A stretch of 64,000 nucleotides of DNA, from positions 1 to 64,000 of IMG/VR virus record IMGVR_UViG_3300007512_001108; one strand, written 5' to 3'. The stretch is from a virus. Positions 23,617-33,130 of the stretch are shown in pieces. The notes below the pieces were generated by a model. That model saw nothing but the letters and a program-made list of their open reading frames with translations. It did no database searches and was not told the origin of the DNA. Numbering within the stretch: position 1 is the first letter of the stretch; every line of letters starts with the position of its first letter. A program made the translations under genes and the position numbers.

Positions 23617-25221
23617 TTAAGGTTTCCAAAAAACAAATACTGGTTCATATTTCATATACTTACCATCCACTCTGCAATAGTTTTTACAGGTAGGCTTTCC
23701 ATCTTCGTCTAATCTATTTTGACCAGGCATTCCTTCTAAAGCCATCTTTAATGTATACTTATATTCCAAACCACAAGACTCAAGAATGTCTTTGCTGTCC
23801 TGTTCTAGTGGAAGGTAATTTCCACTTACCAATAAGTCTGCGATATTCCAAGCCATATGTCTACCAGACTTTAAATATTCTGCACAAGTTTCTAGTGTTG
23901 GTTTTAAGAATCCATCTCTCCAAGATTCATATGAAGAGCCATATTTCTTATATGATTGGTTTTCATCTTCACTATATGCTTCTCTATTAAAATATGGCGG
24001 AGATGTGAATATAAAATCCAATTTTCCTTTATATTTCTGAAAGTCAGGATTGTTTTGAATTACTTCTGAACCCTCTTGAAATATTTCGTAAGTGTTAGTT
24101 TCTGAAAAGAATGGATTTCCTCTATAAGTTTTGGTATTGTAGAAATCTGCGAGAGAAGAATACTTGCTGTAAGAACCGTCCCCCATAAAATTATCAGGAT
24201 TAGGGTCAGTGCCAATATAACGAATCCTACGGTCATCGCGTACACCCATAGCACCGAGGATACGACCACCCCAACCAGCCGATGGGTCATAGATGTTAAT
24301 AACTTCTTGGTCTTTGATATCATTTGTAAACCTTTCATAAATATATTTTGCAGTCATTGGAGGGAAGTTTACCGCAGGTTGAATAAATCCTATACGGTAT
24401 GCAGAAAACGCCTTTGGAAACATTTTCTTTCCCTTCTTATATACACGAATATTATATCGCATATCATCAGACATATTTTCAATGTCAAATGTAGAATAGT
24501 GTCTGTATTGTAACCATCCCTTTTCTTTATATTTCTTTACTTCATCTTGTTTGAGATTTATAATACCATCTTGTTCCACTTGATGATATCCACTATTTAA
24601 TCCTTTATTTTCTCTGAATTTTACTTCCTCAAGAATAAAATCATATCCTTTAAAAATCTGTGGTGAAGTAAAAAATGCATGTATCCAATCATTGGCATTT
24701 GCTGTGTCTATAATCGCATATTTGGGTTGATGAACAAATGCACTCTTTGCGTGTTCATATAAACTATCTCTGCGGAAGTGTCGCAATCCACCTTTTACCA
24801 TTTTCTCAAGATGTCTATCATCTGCAAACAAATCGTAGATTGAATACCCATTATCTTTCTGTGTATAATTAATTCGTGTCTGCATCATATTACTAAACCA
24901 CTGGTCTGCTTCCCCTCCAATCCTTGATTTATTAATAATAACATCGTCTTCTACATCAGACAATTCATCTGTAAAGGCAAATTCATGAATTGGAAACTCT
25001 GCAATTTTATTAAATTGTTCAATAAGTGCCTCTTCTGTTTTACCTGTTCTTGGTGGACATCCGTTCTTATCCCAAGATGCTTTTACAACCTTTCTAAACT
25101 CTATCACCCATTCTCTAAATTCGTCTGGTGTCATCGCCACCAAATTGTCATATACACAATTGATGTGGGAGTTTATTACATCATTATTTCGTTCATAGTA
25201 ATGTTTTGTTTCTGTCATCAT
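23617..25221 (-). CDS. DNA methyltransferase with large N-terminal extension
   Basis: AdoMet-dependent amino-methyltransferase (N6-adenine or N4-cytosine). Motif I DPSAGWGGR (312-320) and motif IV TSPPYF (406-411) are in alpha/gamma-like order, with YIGTDPNP (335-342) as motif II. The first 290 residues have no recognised domain and may recognise DNA or carry another activity. The tail contains PVFVFWKP. ATGATG start with AGGA Shine-Dalgarno, 4-nt overlap with gene 46. It could protect phage DNA from restriction or mark replicated DNA. No restriction endonuclease partner is visible. Confidence 0.8.
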   Translation of the reverse strand: MMTETKHYYERNNDVINSHINCVYDNLVAMTPDEFREWVIEFRKVVKASWDKNGCPPRTGKTEEALIEQFNKIAEFPIHEFAFTDELSDVEDDVIINKSRIGGEADQWFSNMMQTRINYTQKDNGYSIYDLFADDRHLEKMVKGGLRHFRRDSLYEHAKSAFVHQPKYAIIDTANANDWIHAFFTSPQIFKGYDFILEEVKFRENKGLNSGYHQVEQDGIINLKQDEVKKYKEKGWLQYRHYSTFDIENMSDDMRYNIRVYKKGKKMFPKAFSAYRIGFIQPAVNFPPMTAKYIYERFTNDIKDQEVINIYDPSAGWGGRILGAMGVRDDRRIRYIGTDPNPDNFMGDGSYSKYSSLADFYNTKTYRGNPFFSETNTYEIFQEGSEVIQNNPDFQKYKGKLDFIFTSPPYFNREAYSEDENQSYKKYGSSYESWRDGFLKPTLETCAEYLKSGRHMAWNIADLLVSGNYLPLEQDSKDILESCGLEYKYTLKMALEGMPGQNRLDEDGKPTCKNYCRVDGKYMKYEPVFVFWKP

Positions 25222-26930
25222 TTTATCCTACTAAAGTTGTTCTTCTTCTCAAACACGATATGATTCTGGAACTTATCAGTCATTGTATCAGATTTATGGG
25301 AAATTACAAATATATTCGCACGACTTCCGAAGGATGTCAAGAGTTTTAAGAATTCTTCTGTACCAACCGCATCAAGACTTGAATCAAACACTTCGTCAAG
25401 AATCAGCAAGTTGCAGTTTACACTATTCTTCAATCGTGCAATTTCACGCCACGCAAGAAGCAACGACAGGTCTATACGCAACCGTTCACCTTCACTAAAA
25501 CTGTGGTATGTAAACTCATCACGATGGCGACTCTTGATTGTTTCGTTAAAGTTTTCATCGAGATTAAATTGACAAAAGAAATCCATATCTGCAAGATACT
25601 TGTTGATTAACTTGTTCATAATTGGCAAGTAGTGTTTGATAATCTTTGCTTTGATTCCTGTATCTTTTAGAAGAGTAGAAGCAATACTATAATAGTGTTT
25701 ATCCTCGATAAGTTCTTTTCTTCTTTCGACATGTTGTTTTCCTTCACCAATTAATTGATTTAATTCATCTTTTGTTTCTTGTGTTTCTGTTCCTTCATTC
25801 AATACTTCTTCTATTCTGTTTTGCATAGTATTAATATACTGTAGTGAAGAATTAATTTTTGTTTGGTTTTTGTTAATTTCTATTTCGATTTTCTCTATAT
25901 CAAATAAAATAGAATTTATTTCTGTCATTCTTTCACTGGTGTTCATAATATTTTGTGTCAAATCTGAAATCCCATCTTCTACTTCTTTTCGTTCGTTTGC
26001 TTTATCATTAAACATAGATTTCTTGTGATGTTCTTCGATGTCTTGTTTGCAAGATGGACAAGTATCATTTTCTTCATAGAACTTAATATTCTTTTCTATA
26101 GATTTAATTTTATTATTTAGTTGTTTTTCCAAACTTTCCATCTTCAGAAGTCTTCTTGGGACATCATCTTTGTCTTTTACCTCTTCTAAAAGAGATTCAA
26201 TTTTATCTTGTTCGTCTTTAATTTCTTTTTGTAGTTTCGAAATTTGCTTATTGTTTATTGCTACTTCACTTTTATAATCTTCTATGGAATCATCAGATTT
26301 CTTTTTAAGTGCATTAATTAATTTTTGTTTTTCGTCTACTTTACTTTTTGCTATTTCTATTTTAGTATCAATGTCTTTAATATATTCTTTTGCTGTTTGT
26401 AATCTTGCACGAACAAGCGTATTCATAACCGAAAACACATCAATGTCTAGTAAATTTTCAACTACCAATCTTCTATCTGAAGCACTTAATTGCATAAAGG
26501 GAACATAATTTGATGAACCAAGAATAACTACTTGACAAAATGATTTATATGTCATCTTGATAATTTGTTCTTCTAAAATTTTCTGATAATCTCTTGACTT
26601 TGCATCTTGGTCAAGCATTTCACCGTTCTTGAATATTTCAAATTTCTTGGGTTTCAAACTGCGAAATATACGATACTCATCATTACCAATAGTAAATGTA
26701 ATTTCTACTTCACATTCTCTTTCGTTTATTGAATTTATTAATTGTGGTATTTTAATACCACGAAAAGATTTACCAAATAATGCATATGTTAATGCATCAA
26801 GCATAGTTGACTTCCCTGCACCATTCTCACCAGAAATAAGTGTATTGTGATGTCTGGTTAAATCTACAGTTGTTTTATAATTGCCAGTTGAAAGAAAATT
26901 CTTCCAACTCAATGTTTGAAATATAATCAT
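25218..26930 (-). CDS. 46: gp46 recombination nuclease subunit (Rad50/SbcC-like)
   Basis: ABC-type ATPase partner of gp47 in resecting DNA ends for recombination-dependent replication. Walker A GENGAGKST (34-42), long coiled coils (about 180-290 and 300-410) around a zinc-hook CPSC (291-294), the signature-like HSFSEGERLRIDLSL, and Walker B LLILDEVFDSSLD near 505. 570 aa against 560 in T4. It is separated from gene 47 by a methyltransferase gene, unlike T4, where the two are nearly adjacent. Confidence 0.95.
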   Translation of the reverse strand: MIIFQTLSWKNFLSTGNYKTTVDLTRHHNTLISGENGAGKSTMLDALTYALFGKSFRGIKIPQLINSINERECEVEITFTIGNDEYRIFRSLKPKKFEIFKNGEMLDQDAKSRDYQKILEEQIIKMTYKSFCQVVILGSSNYVPFMQLSASDRRLVVENLLDIDVFSVMNTLVRARLQTAKEYIKDIDTKIEIAKSKVDEKQKLINALKKKSDDSIEDYKSEVAINNKQISKLQKEIKDEQDKIESLLEEVKDKDDVPRRLLKMESLEKQLNNKIKSIEKNIKFYEENDTCPSCKQDIEEHHKKSMFNDKANERKEVEDGISDLTQNIMNTSERMTEINSILFDIEKIEIEINKNQTKINSSLQYINTMQNRIEEVLNEGTETQETKDELNQLIGEGKQHVERRKELIEDKHYYSIASTLLKDTGIKAKIIKHYLPIMNKLINKYLADMDFFCQFNLDENFNETIKSRHRDEFTYHSFSEGERLRIDLSLLLAWREIARLKNSVNCNLLILDEVFDSSLDAVGTEEFLKLLTSFGSRANIFVISHKSDTMTDKFQNHIVFEKKNNFSRIK

Positions 26931-27673
26931 TCTGATACTGTGAATATATTACGAATCCGTTCGTTTGCATATTCACATTGCCTTTCACTTATCTCTGTTC
27001 CAACATAAGAACACCCATATTCTATACATCCATTTGCAGTTGTACCTGTTCCCATAAATGGGTCAAATACCAAGAAAGATTCTTCTTGTTTTGCATAGGT
27101 ACTTAAAAGTTTCTTTACAAATTCTGTAGAATATGTTGCTTGATTTATATCTTTTGTAGCACCGTCATTGTTTTTCGCATCAATAAAATTCATAACCGGC
27201 GAATAGTACTTCTGACCAGTTTTGCTTATTTTACTTATTTGTTTATTTGTTGTGAAAGAATTAATTTCGTCCTTACGAACAAAGACAAAAACGAATTCAC
27301 AGATTCTTTGTAATCTATTTGGACTTGCAGGATATGGAATGGAAGATTTCTTTTTCCATATAATAGTATCTGCAATACAGAAGTTTGTATTTTTTACTAA
27401 GTGTGCAACTAATTCATAAGGAAATGATGGGTTCTCTATAGAATAGGAAAAATTATAAAGAACCACTCCGTTCTCTATAAGAACGCTGTCAAACTGATTA
27501 AATATATCGGTAGTCCACTCTAAGTACTCTTCTGGTTCTTTCCAATCATCATACTCATCATATCTTCCAGAATCAGCATCACCGCCAGGTCTTTTTGTCA
27601 TATTATATGGTGGACTAGTAAGAATTAAATTGACCTTATCATCACAATCCTTCATAAATTTCACACAGTCCAT
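26927..27673 (-). CDS. DNA (adenine-N6 or cytosine-N4) methyltransferase, beta-type
   Basis: Motif order is IV then I: LTSPPYN (18-24) near the N-terminus and FDPFMGTGTT (203-212) near the C-terminus, followed by YVGTEIS, typical of the permuted beta class. 248 aa, a compact enzyme without a separate recognition domain. It lies between genes 47 and 46 with a 4-nt overlap into 46. It is unrelated in layout to the other methyltransferase at 23617. Target sequence unknown. Confidence 0.88.
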   Translation of the reverse strand: MDCVKFMKDCDDKVNLILTSPPYNMTKRPGGDADSGRYDEYDDWKEPEEYLEWTTDIFNQFDSVLIENGVVLYNFSYSIENPSFPYELVAHLVKNTNFCIADTIIWKKKSSIPYPASPNRLQRICEFVFVFVRKDEINSFTTNKQISKISKTGQKYYSPVMNFIDAKNNDGATKDINQATYSTEFVKKLLSTYAKQEESFLVFDPFMGTGTTANGCIEYGCSYVGTEISERQCEYANERIRNIFTVSE

Positions 27674-27690
27674 ATTATATATTTTATTCT

Positions 27691-28737
27691 TTATAATGAT
27701 AAACTCTCCATATACAAATCTTTAATAATCTCTTTCATTTTCGCCTTATCTTTTACTTCATCAATCAAATCTATTTCATTATTAATTAGTGTAACAGTAT
27801 CTTGTGCTAAGTCAACTATTTCTTCTTTAGTCCATTCGGAATCTATAATTTCCTCCACAATAGTAATTTTGGCAACTCCACAGTCATAAAGTCTATCCAT
27901 AAATCTTTCAAAAGAATAGGGATGTTTTTTATTTTCAACATATAATTTAATATAAGAATCTTTAAGATGATTGCAGTCATATTTCTCTATGTCTATAGGT
28001 CCATCTTCGTCATTATATGTTACAGAGTGAAACATCTTATATGGATTTTTAATAAATTCTATTTCTCTTAAATCTGTATCGAATATATGAAATCCTTTTG
28101 TTTCTTTTAAGTCTGCAAATGTAATTTGATATTGTGTTCCCATATAATATATGTTACCGTGTTCTTGGCGACAATGGAAATGTCCTGTATATACCTGTTC
28201 ATATCTGTCAAATAACTTTGCATCCATTCCACCGTCATATTTAACACCTCTCATCACATCATATCCTTGTAGTTCAAGATGTCCTATGAGAACTGGAGCA
28301 GATGCTGTTTTAATAAAATCTACAGATGTATCATAATTTTCTTTATTTACCCAAGGAAGTAATGCAATATCTAATCCATCAAAATTTACTACGGTAGGTT
28401 CTTCATATAAAATTAAATCGTTTCCAAACAATTCTCGAATTGAATTAATTACATTTGTATTTCGATAGTAGACATCGTGGTTTCCAAGTATACAATGTAA
28501 TTTAATATCTTCATCCTTCAACCTATCCATAAACTTTGTTCTGACTTGATTAAGGATATTAAAGTTGACAAACTTTCGTCTGTCCATTAAATCACCTGCA
28601 TGAATTACTGTTTTTATGTTGTGTTCTTTGATATATGGAAAAAATACATTATCAAAAAACTTCATAAAGTAATCAAAAAATAGTTGTGAGTCACCTCTTG
28701 CACCAAAGTGCGTATCATTTAGAATTGCAATTCGCAT
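27691..28737 (-). CDS. 47: gp47 recombination nuclease subunit (Mre11/SbcD-like)
   Basis: Metallophosphoesterase subunit of the gp46-gp47 end-resection complex. Motifs: LNDTHFGARGD (6-16), VIHAGDLMDRR (44-54), LGNHDVYYR (86-94 region), GHLELQG and TGHFHCRQE. 348 aa matches T4 gp47 (339). It overlaps gene 55 by 1 nt (start and stop share a base). Confidence 0.95.
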   Translation of the reverse strand: MRIAILNDTHFGARGDSQLFFDYFMKFFDNVFFPYIKEHNIKTVIHAGDLMDRRKFVNFNILNQVRTKFMDRLKDEDIKLHCILGNHDVYYRNTNVINSIRELFGNDLILYEEPTVVNFDGLDIALLPWVNKENYDTSVDFIKTASAPVLIGHLELQGYDVMRGVKYDGGMDAKLFDRYEQVYTGHFHCRQEHGNIYYMGTQYQITFADLKETKGFHIFDTDLREIEFIKNPYKMFHSVTYNDEDGPIDIEKYDCNHLKDSYIKLYVENKKHPYSFERFMDRLYDCGVAKITIVEEIIDSEWTKEEIVDLAQDTVTLINNEIDLIDEVKDKAKMKEIIKDLYMESLSL

Positions 28738-29327
28738 TATTCATCATCCATAAATTTTTCTAATTTGCTTTCTTTCTTTTTCTTCTTCTTTTTTGTTTCT
28801 TTCTTTTTCTTTTTCTTGGGGGTAAAATTTTCTATATCTGTTTCTGTTAAGTTTAATATTTTTGCATATGGGTCTTTCACTTCTTTTTCACTGTCTGCAA
28901 AATAATTTTCCTTATACCACTTTTTATGAGTGCCATCTATATCTGTCAATTCCATCATTTTATATTTAATAAAATTCTGCTTCTTCTCTTTTTGTATTCT
29001 TCTTAGGAATGCATAGTATATAATTTGAGTAAAATACGAAAACGGATTAGTAGATTTTTCTGGGTCAAAATTGTGTGCATACATTAAACAGTTTTCAATT
29101 CCATCACCTATCATTTCTTCTTTAAAGGGATAATTTATAAAGTTTGGTCTAAAAGATAAATGTTGTGCAATTTTTAGAAAACAATCTCCGATATATTCTC
29201 CAACAGGTGGTCTAGGTTCTTCAGACCCTTCCGCTTCATTCACAAGTTTTTTCCATTCTGACATTGCAACAAAAAATTCTTTATTATCTACATAATGATT
29301 TACATCTTTTTTATTCTTTTCACTCAT
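28737..29327 (-). CDS. 55: Late transcription sigma factor gp55
   Basis: Directs RNA polymerase to TATAAATA late promoters together with the gp45 clamp. Alignable with T4 gp55: N-terminal YVDNKEFFVAMSEWK, then EEMIGDGIENCLMYAHNFDPEKSTNPFSYFTQIIYYAFLRRIQKEKK (region-2-like core). The C-terminus LEKFMDDE resembles the hydrophobic/acidic clamp-binding tail of T4 gp55. Between core and tail is an unusual Lys-rich linker of about 20 residues. 196 aa against 185 in T4. Confidence 0.92.
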   Translation of the reverse strand: MSEKNKKDVNHYVDNKEFFVAMSEWKKLVNEAEGSEEPRPPVGEYIGDCFLKIAQHLSFRPNFINYPFKEEMIGDGIENCLMYAHNFDPEKSTNPFSYFTQIIYYAFLRRIQKEKKQNFIKYKMMELTDIDGTHKKWYKENYFADSEKEVKDPYAKILNLTETDIENFTPKKKKKKETKKKKKKKESKLEKFMDDE

Positions 29328-29345
29328 ATCTTTTCATATTCTTTC

Positions 29346-29999
29346 CTATTCTAAATAATCTTCTGGATGTGGACTCCAATCTTTCCAATCTTTTCCATAT
29401 TCTGGGTCATTATCATCTCTAAACGGCTCCCAATCTTCTTTAAGTTCTCCTCCCATTATACTCTCTAAATCAAAGTTTTCAAGTAAACCTTCTGAAATCA
29501 TTTGAAAAAATATTTCTGGTGGAATCGCAAGATTGACTACTATAGAATTTGGTTCTATAAGTTGACTGTAATCTACTTTTTCTTCTTTTGGCACAAAACC
29601 ATTTGATTTTGATTCTCTTGACTGTAGTATTTCTTGCATTATTTTTAATTTTTCTATTGGGTCTTCGGTTTTTTCCATTCTGTCTAACTGTTCTTTTAAT
29701 CTATCTTCTTTGGTTTTTTCAATATTATATAAATCTACCAACTCAATTTCTGGTGTTAAAAACATAGCAATCCAATCACGAGGAATGGTTGTGATTTGGT
29801 CTTTTGAAAACTGTAACCAATTTCTAAACATCAAAATGTCCTTTTGTTTATCGCCTTCAAATAGGGACTTAACCTGCATTTGCATCGGTCTTTCTATTAT
29901 AAGGTCTTTTCCTCTTTTACCTTTTATTCTGGTAATTACATCTTGACCACTTCTCAAACGAAGTATTCTATATGAACTTGGGACTTTTTGGGATTTCAT
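29346..29999 (-). CDS. Conserved-type hypothetical protein next to gene 55
   Basis: 217 aa, not assigned. The N-terminus SYRILRLRSGQDVITRIKGKRGKDLIIERPMQMQV resembles an Sm/LSm-like beta-barrel strand pattern, which would suggest RNA or protein binding (inference). The middle is a charged helix (KTKEDRLKEQLDRMEKTEDP), and the C-terminus is acidic and Trp-rich (EDWEPFRDDNDPEYGKDWKDWSPHPEDYLE). It lies between uvsW and 55 in a co-directional run, so a role in transcription or recombination is possible. Confidence 0.55.
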   Translation of the reverse strand: MKSQKVPSSYRILRLRSGQDVITRIKGKRGKDLIIERPMQMQVKSLFEGDKQKDILMFRNWLQFSKDQITTIPRDWIAMFLTPEIELVDLYNIEKTKEDRLKEQLDRMEKTEDPIEKLKIMQEILQSRESKSNGFVPKEEKVDYSQLIEPNSIVVNLAIPPEIFFQMISEGLLENFDLESIMGGELKEDWEPFRDDNDPEYGKDWKDWSPHPEDYLE

Positions 30000-30010
30000 T
30001 TTCTCTCCAT

Positions 30011-31519
30011 TTATAATCTTACTACCACTGGATTATAATTAAATTTTTCAGACTTGTATATTTTTATTCTTTCAGAAAAATGCCTCAAGGTGTGATTTTT
30101 ATAAGACTTCCAAGACAAATCGTCACCTATATCATATAATTTGGCAATTCCTTTGTTTTTTGATTTCCGTAATTGTCTACCGATACTTTGCAGTACCCTA
30201 ATTCTAGATTTTGAGGGGGATGCAAATATGATATTGTTAAGTTTTCTGATAGAAATTCCTGTACTAAAAGTACCATATGATGCAACGATAATGGCATCAT
30301 CATTCTTTTCAACAATATGTCTAATTTCTTCTCTAACCTCAACATTTGTTCCTCCATACACAAAAAATACTTTTCTGTTCGAGTGAACTTTATCTTTTAA
30401 CATACTATATAGGACTTTTCCGTGTTCGTCTACAAACTGGAACAATATAAGTGTATTACCCTTTAAATTAGAAGCCATATCTGTTATAAAATTATTTCTT
30501 TTTTTATTGGTTATTAACCATTTCATCTCATCTTGATATTTTGCTCGTTTGACCTCTTTCTTTTCTTCATCTTCATATTTAAGAACTATAGTATCTATTT
30601 CTAATTGAGAAAGCAATTCTTTGTCCATTAATTCTTTTGTTGTTACTACATCATATACAGGTCCGAATAAACCTTCGATTACCAACTTATGTGTTTGTGT
30701 TCCGTCTAGAGTCCCTGTAGTCCCCACACGGTACGGACAATCGGTTAATTTCGTCATTAGGGTTGTGAGGGACTTGGATTTAAATAAATGACATTCATCT
30801 CCAAAAACCGCACCATATTGGTCAAAATATTCCTTTGGTAGTTTGTATATGCTTTGCCAAGTTGAAATAACTACCTTACAAGACTTACAGGTTTTATCCC
30901 TTCCCGCAAAGACAATATGTGTATCCTTTTCTACATCAAAGGTGTGGTCTATTTGAGAATATTCTGCAAAATCTGAATACATTTGAGATACCAACGAAGT
31001 GGTAGGAACTATAATTAATATCTTTTTATCCTTTGGGATTTTCTTCATATAGTATCTGATAAGGGAATATATTATTAAACTTTTTCCTGATGCGGTAGGA
31101 GAAAGAAGCAAACATCTGTCATTGTTTATTGCGTGTGTAATGGCATTAACTTGATGGTCGTGAGAAACAATCATTTCATCGGATGCGATTGGTTGCAATT
31201 CGATATCAACATATTTTCTAGTTTCTTCAGTTGTAATAGAATTTTGATTTTGAAACTCTTCTGGTTTTATAATTTGTATATTATAACTTCTATCTTCTGC
31301 AAACTTATAAATGTAATTTAGAAGTCCTGCATATATGGTTTGTCCGTATACATTATATAATTTAATAGTACCGTCCCACATTTTATTTTTATATTGTGGC
31401 ATAAACTTATAGCCAGGAACTTTAAAGGTAAAGAAATCAGATAACTCTTTTGCGATTCCCCTTTCACATCTAACCTTTATGTTTACCGTATCTACTTTTT
31501 CTATGATTAAATCACTCAT
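30011..31519 (-). CDS. uvsW: UvsW RNA-DNA and branched-DNA helicase
   Basis: Superfamily 2 helicase that unwinds R-loops and drives branch migration, switching T4-like phages from origin- to recombination-dependent replication. N-terminal substrate domain (about 1-105), Walker A SPTASGKS (140-147), DECH box (241-244), GTTGTLDG, and C-terminal SIGRQLRKSKNKG (motif VI). 502 aa matches T4 UvsW. Spacing to gene cd is 16 nt. Confidence 0.94.
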   Translation of the reverse strand: MSDLIIEKVDTVNIKVRCERGIAKELSDFFTFKVPGYKFMPQYKNKMWDGTIKLYNVYGQTIYAGLLNYIYKFAEDRSYNIQIIKPEEFQNQNSITTEETRKYVDIELQPIASDEMIVSHDHQVNAITHAINNDRCLLLSPTASGKSLIIYSLIRYYMKKIPKDKKILIIVPTTSLVSQMYSDFAEYSQIDHTFDVEKDTHIVFAGRDKTCKSCKVVISTWQSIYKLPKEYFDQYGAVFGDECHLFKSKSLTTLMTKLTDCPYRVGTTGTLDGTQTHKLVIEGLFGPVYDVVTTKELMDKELLSQLEIDTIVLKYEDEEKKEVKRAKYQDEMKWLITNKKRNNFITDMASNLKGNTLILFQFVDEHGKVLYSMLKDKVHSNRKVFFVYGGTNVEVREEIRHIVEKNDDAIIVASYGTFSTGISIRKLNNIIFASPSKSRIRVLQSIGRQLRKSKNKGIAKLYDIGDDLSWKSYKNHTLRHFSERIKIYKSEKFNYNPVVVRL

Positions 31520-31535
31520 ATCATTACACTATGTA

Positions 31536-32051
31536 TTATGGAAAAAAGGGTTTTCCGTCAAAATTTATGGATACTGCTCCATCGAATATAGAACCTTCCC
31601 AATATGCACAGACAATTCCAGATTCTTTTAACATCTGAATTCCGTTTTCACAAGAATCTTTCCATCTATCTGGCATAATATCTAATAGATTCTTGTGTCC
31701 TATTACCTTTGTAATTCCCGATTGTATGATTGCTCTTGCACAATCACAACAAGAATACCAAGGACAACACATCCACAATCCTTGTGTTGGCATTCCTCGT
31801 TCTACTGCTTTGTATATCACATTTCTTTCTGCGTGTTCTACAAAACAATACTTATTTGGTCTTTCCCACCTTTCTGGTTTATCGTGTACACCTCTTGGTA
31901 ATCCATTACATTCTCCTAGCAGTATACCCTTACTTTGATGTATAAGGATTGCACCATTTTGTGTAGAAGGGTCTATGCTGTGTGTTGCATGAATATATGC
32001 CTGTTTTAGATATACTTCATTCATTATGTCTGTGTTTGGATTATACGCCAC
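31536..32051 (-). CDS. cd: dCMP deaminase
   Basis: Deaminates dCMP to dUMP for dTTP synthesis. Zinc site: HAE (73-75) and the CCDC cysteines (C101 and C104) in PWYSCCDCARAI. Glu75 is the proton shuttle. Start is GTG at 32051, about 10 nt after GGAGA within uvsY; ATG at 32024 would match the T4 start more closely but lacks a Shine-Dalgarno. Together with dUTPase in this window it supplies dUMP. 171 aa. Confidence 0.88.
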   Translation of the reverse strand: MAYNPNTDIMNEVYLKQAYIHATHSIDPSTQNGAILIHQSKGILLGECNGLPRGVHDKPERWERPNKYCFVEHAERNVIYKAVERGMPTQGLWMCCPWYSCCDCARAIIQSGITKVIGHKNLLDIMPDRWKDSCENGIQMLKESGIVCAYWEGSIFDGAVSINFDGKPFFP

Positions 32052-32475
32052 TTACAAATTTTCTCCACTCTATTGCATTACGAATCTTCCAGTGTCTTGT
32101 ATTTAATTCTTTAATTATAGATTCTAAGTATTCTATTTTTTCTTTTTGATAATCTACCTTATGGGATATTGTAATAATCTCATCATCAGATTCTAAATAC
32201 TTGTCTATATCCGTCTTTAATATTTTTAAAGGGAATGCCTCAAGACCCAATTCATTAAGTGTATCTTCATCTAATTTACCAGTATAATACTCCCACTTAA
32301 TTCGTATAGACTTTTTAAGTTCACTAGTAAGTTTGGAAAGTAATAACTTTTCATCGTGATAGATGTTAAGATATTTGTTGTGTAGTTGTGGCAACTTTAA
32401 AGATTCCAAATCTAATGCTGTGTAATCAATAGAACAGTCTTCTTTTGCCATCTTTCGTATTTCTTCTAATTTCAT
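32041..32475 (-). CDS. uvsY: UvsY recombination mediator
   Basis: Helps load UvsX recombinase onto gp32-coated single-stranded DNA. 144 aa against 137 in T4; MKLEEIRKMAKEDCSIDYTALD, LHNKYLNIYHDEKLLL, KWEYYTGKLDED, LDTD-type ILKTDIDKYLE and the final IRNAIEWRKFVSG correspond to T4 UvsY. ATG 32475 is chosen over an upstream non-ATG frame opening at 32511 because GGAG lies 7 nt before it and it matches the T4 start. It overlaps the deaminase gene by 11 nt. Confidence 0.88.
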   Translation of the reverse strand: MKLEEIRKMAKEDCSIDYTALDLESLKLPQLHNKYLNIYHDEKLLLSKLTSELKKSIRIKWEYYTGKLDEDTLNELGLEAFPLKILKTDIDKYLESDDEIITISHKVDYQKEKIEYLESIIKELNTRHWKIRNAIEWRKFVSGV

Positions 32476-32527
32476 AATATTACTCCAATGTGTATACAAA
32501 GTATAACACAAAAAAATTAAAAATCAA

Positions 32528-33106
32528 TCATAATTTTTTAATATCGTATGAAGTAAATGCAAAAGTGGCACTGCCTATAACTGGTTCTGAATCATCTGTA
32601 GTACTTGTGAAGTTTATACCAGAAAGTGATTTTGGAAAAATATCTTTAAATTCTATTTCTAAATTTGGCTTCATTGCGCTATTTAATATAATCAATCTAG
32701 CATCTGAAAAATGGGTTGTTGGTTCTGTTTCAAACTCATCATAGTCTTCTACATTTTTAAGACTTCTCATCCAATTGAAAATCTCTCTCCAGTTTTCCAT
32801 ATCTTCATCTACAATAAAACTTATTTCTAAATCGCCGTATGTAAATGAATTGCCAGGATGTTTGATTGGAATAAATACCGTTGGTTGTTCCATTTCTCCA
32901 AGATTAACATCTGGAATGTTTGCCGCTTGACAAAAATAAGTTATATTAGGAGTTCTGGTAAGAAGAAATCTAAATCCTGTAGTTAACAATGGATTTGGAT
33001 TGGATATATTTCTATCATTGATATCCAAAGGAACACCACCAAAGTGAGTTGCTCTTTCAACAATTCCAAAATAATCTGCTTGTGTAATCTTTTTTGCCTT
33101 TGCCAT
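32528..33106 (-). CDS. Tail-tube-fold virion protein (gp3/gp19-like)
   Basis: 192 aa. The pattern FRFLLTRTPNITYFCQAANIPDVNLG, IKHPGNSFTYGDLEISFIVDEDMENWREIFNWM and LIILNSAMKPNLEIEFKDIFP is typical of T4-like tail-tube-fold proteins (gp19, gp54 and related). In marine T4-like phages the gene between 23 and uvsY is usually called gene 3 (tail completion). I infer a tail completion or tube role; which T4 counterpart it is remains uncertain. Confidence 0.7.
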   Translation of the reverse strand: MAKAKKITQADYFGIVERATHFGGVPLDINDRNISNPNPLLTTGFRFLLTRTPNITYFCQAANIPDVNLGEMEQPTVFIPIKHPGNSFTYGDLEISFIVDEDMENWREIFNWMRSLKNVEDYDEFETEPTTHFSDARLIILNSAMKPNLEIEFKDIFPKSLSGINFTSTTDDSEPVIGSATFAFTSYDIKKL

Positions 33107-33130
33107 ATAATAATTCTCCTATAGTATGTA

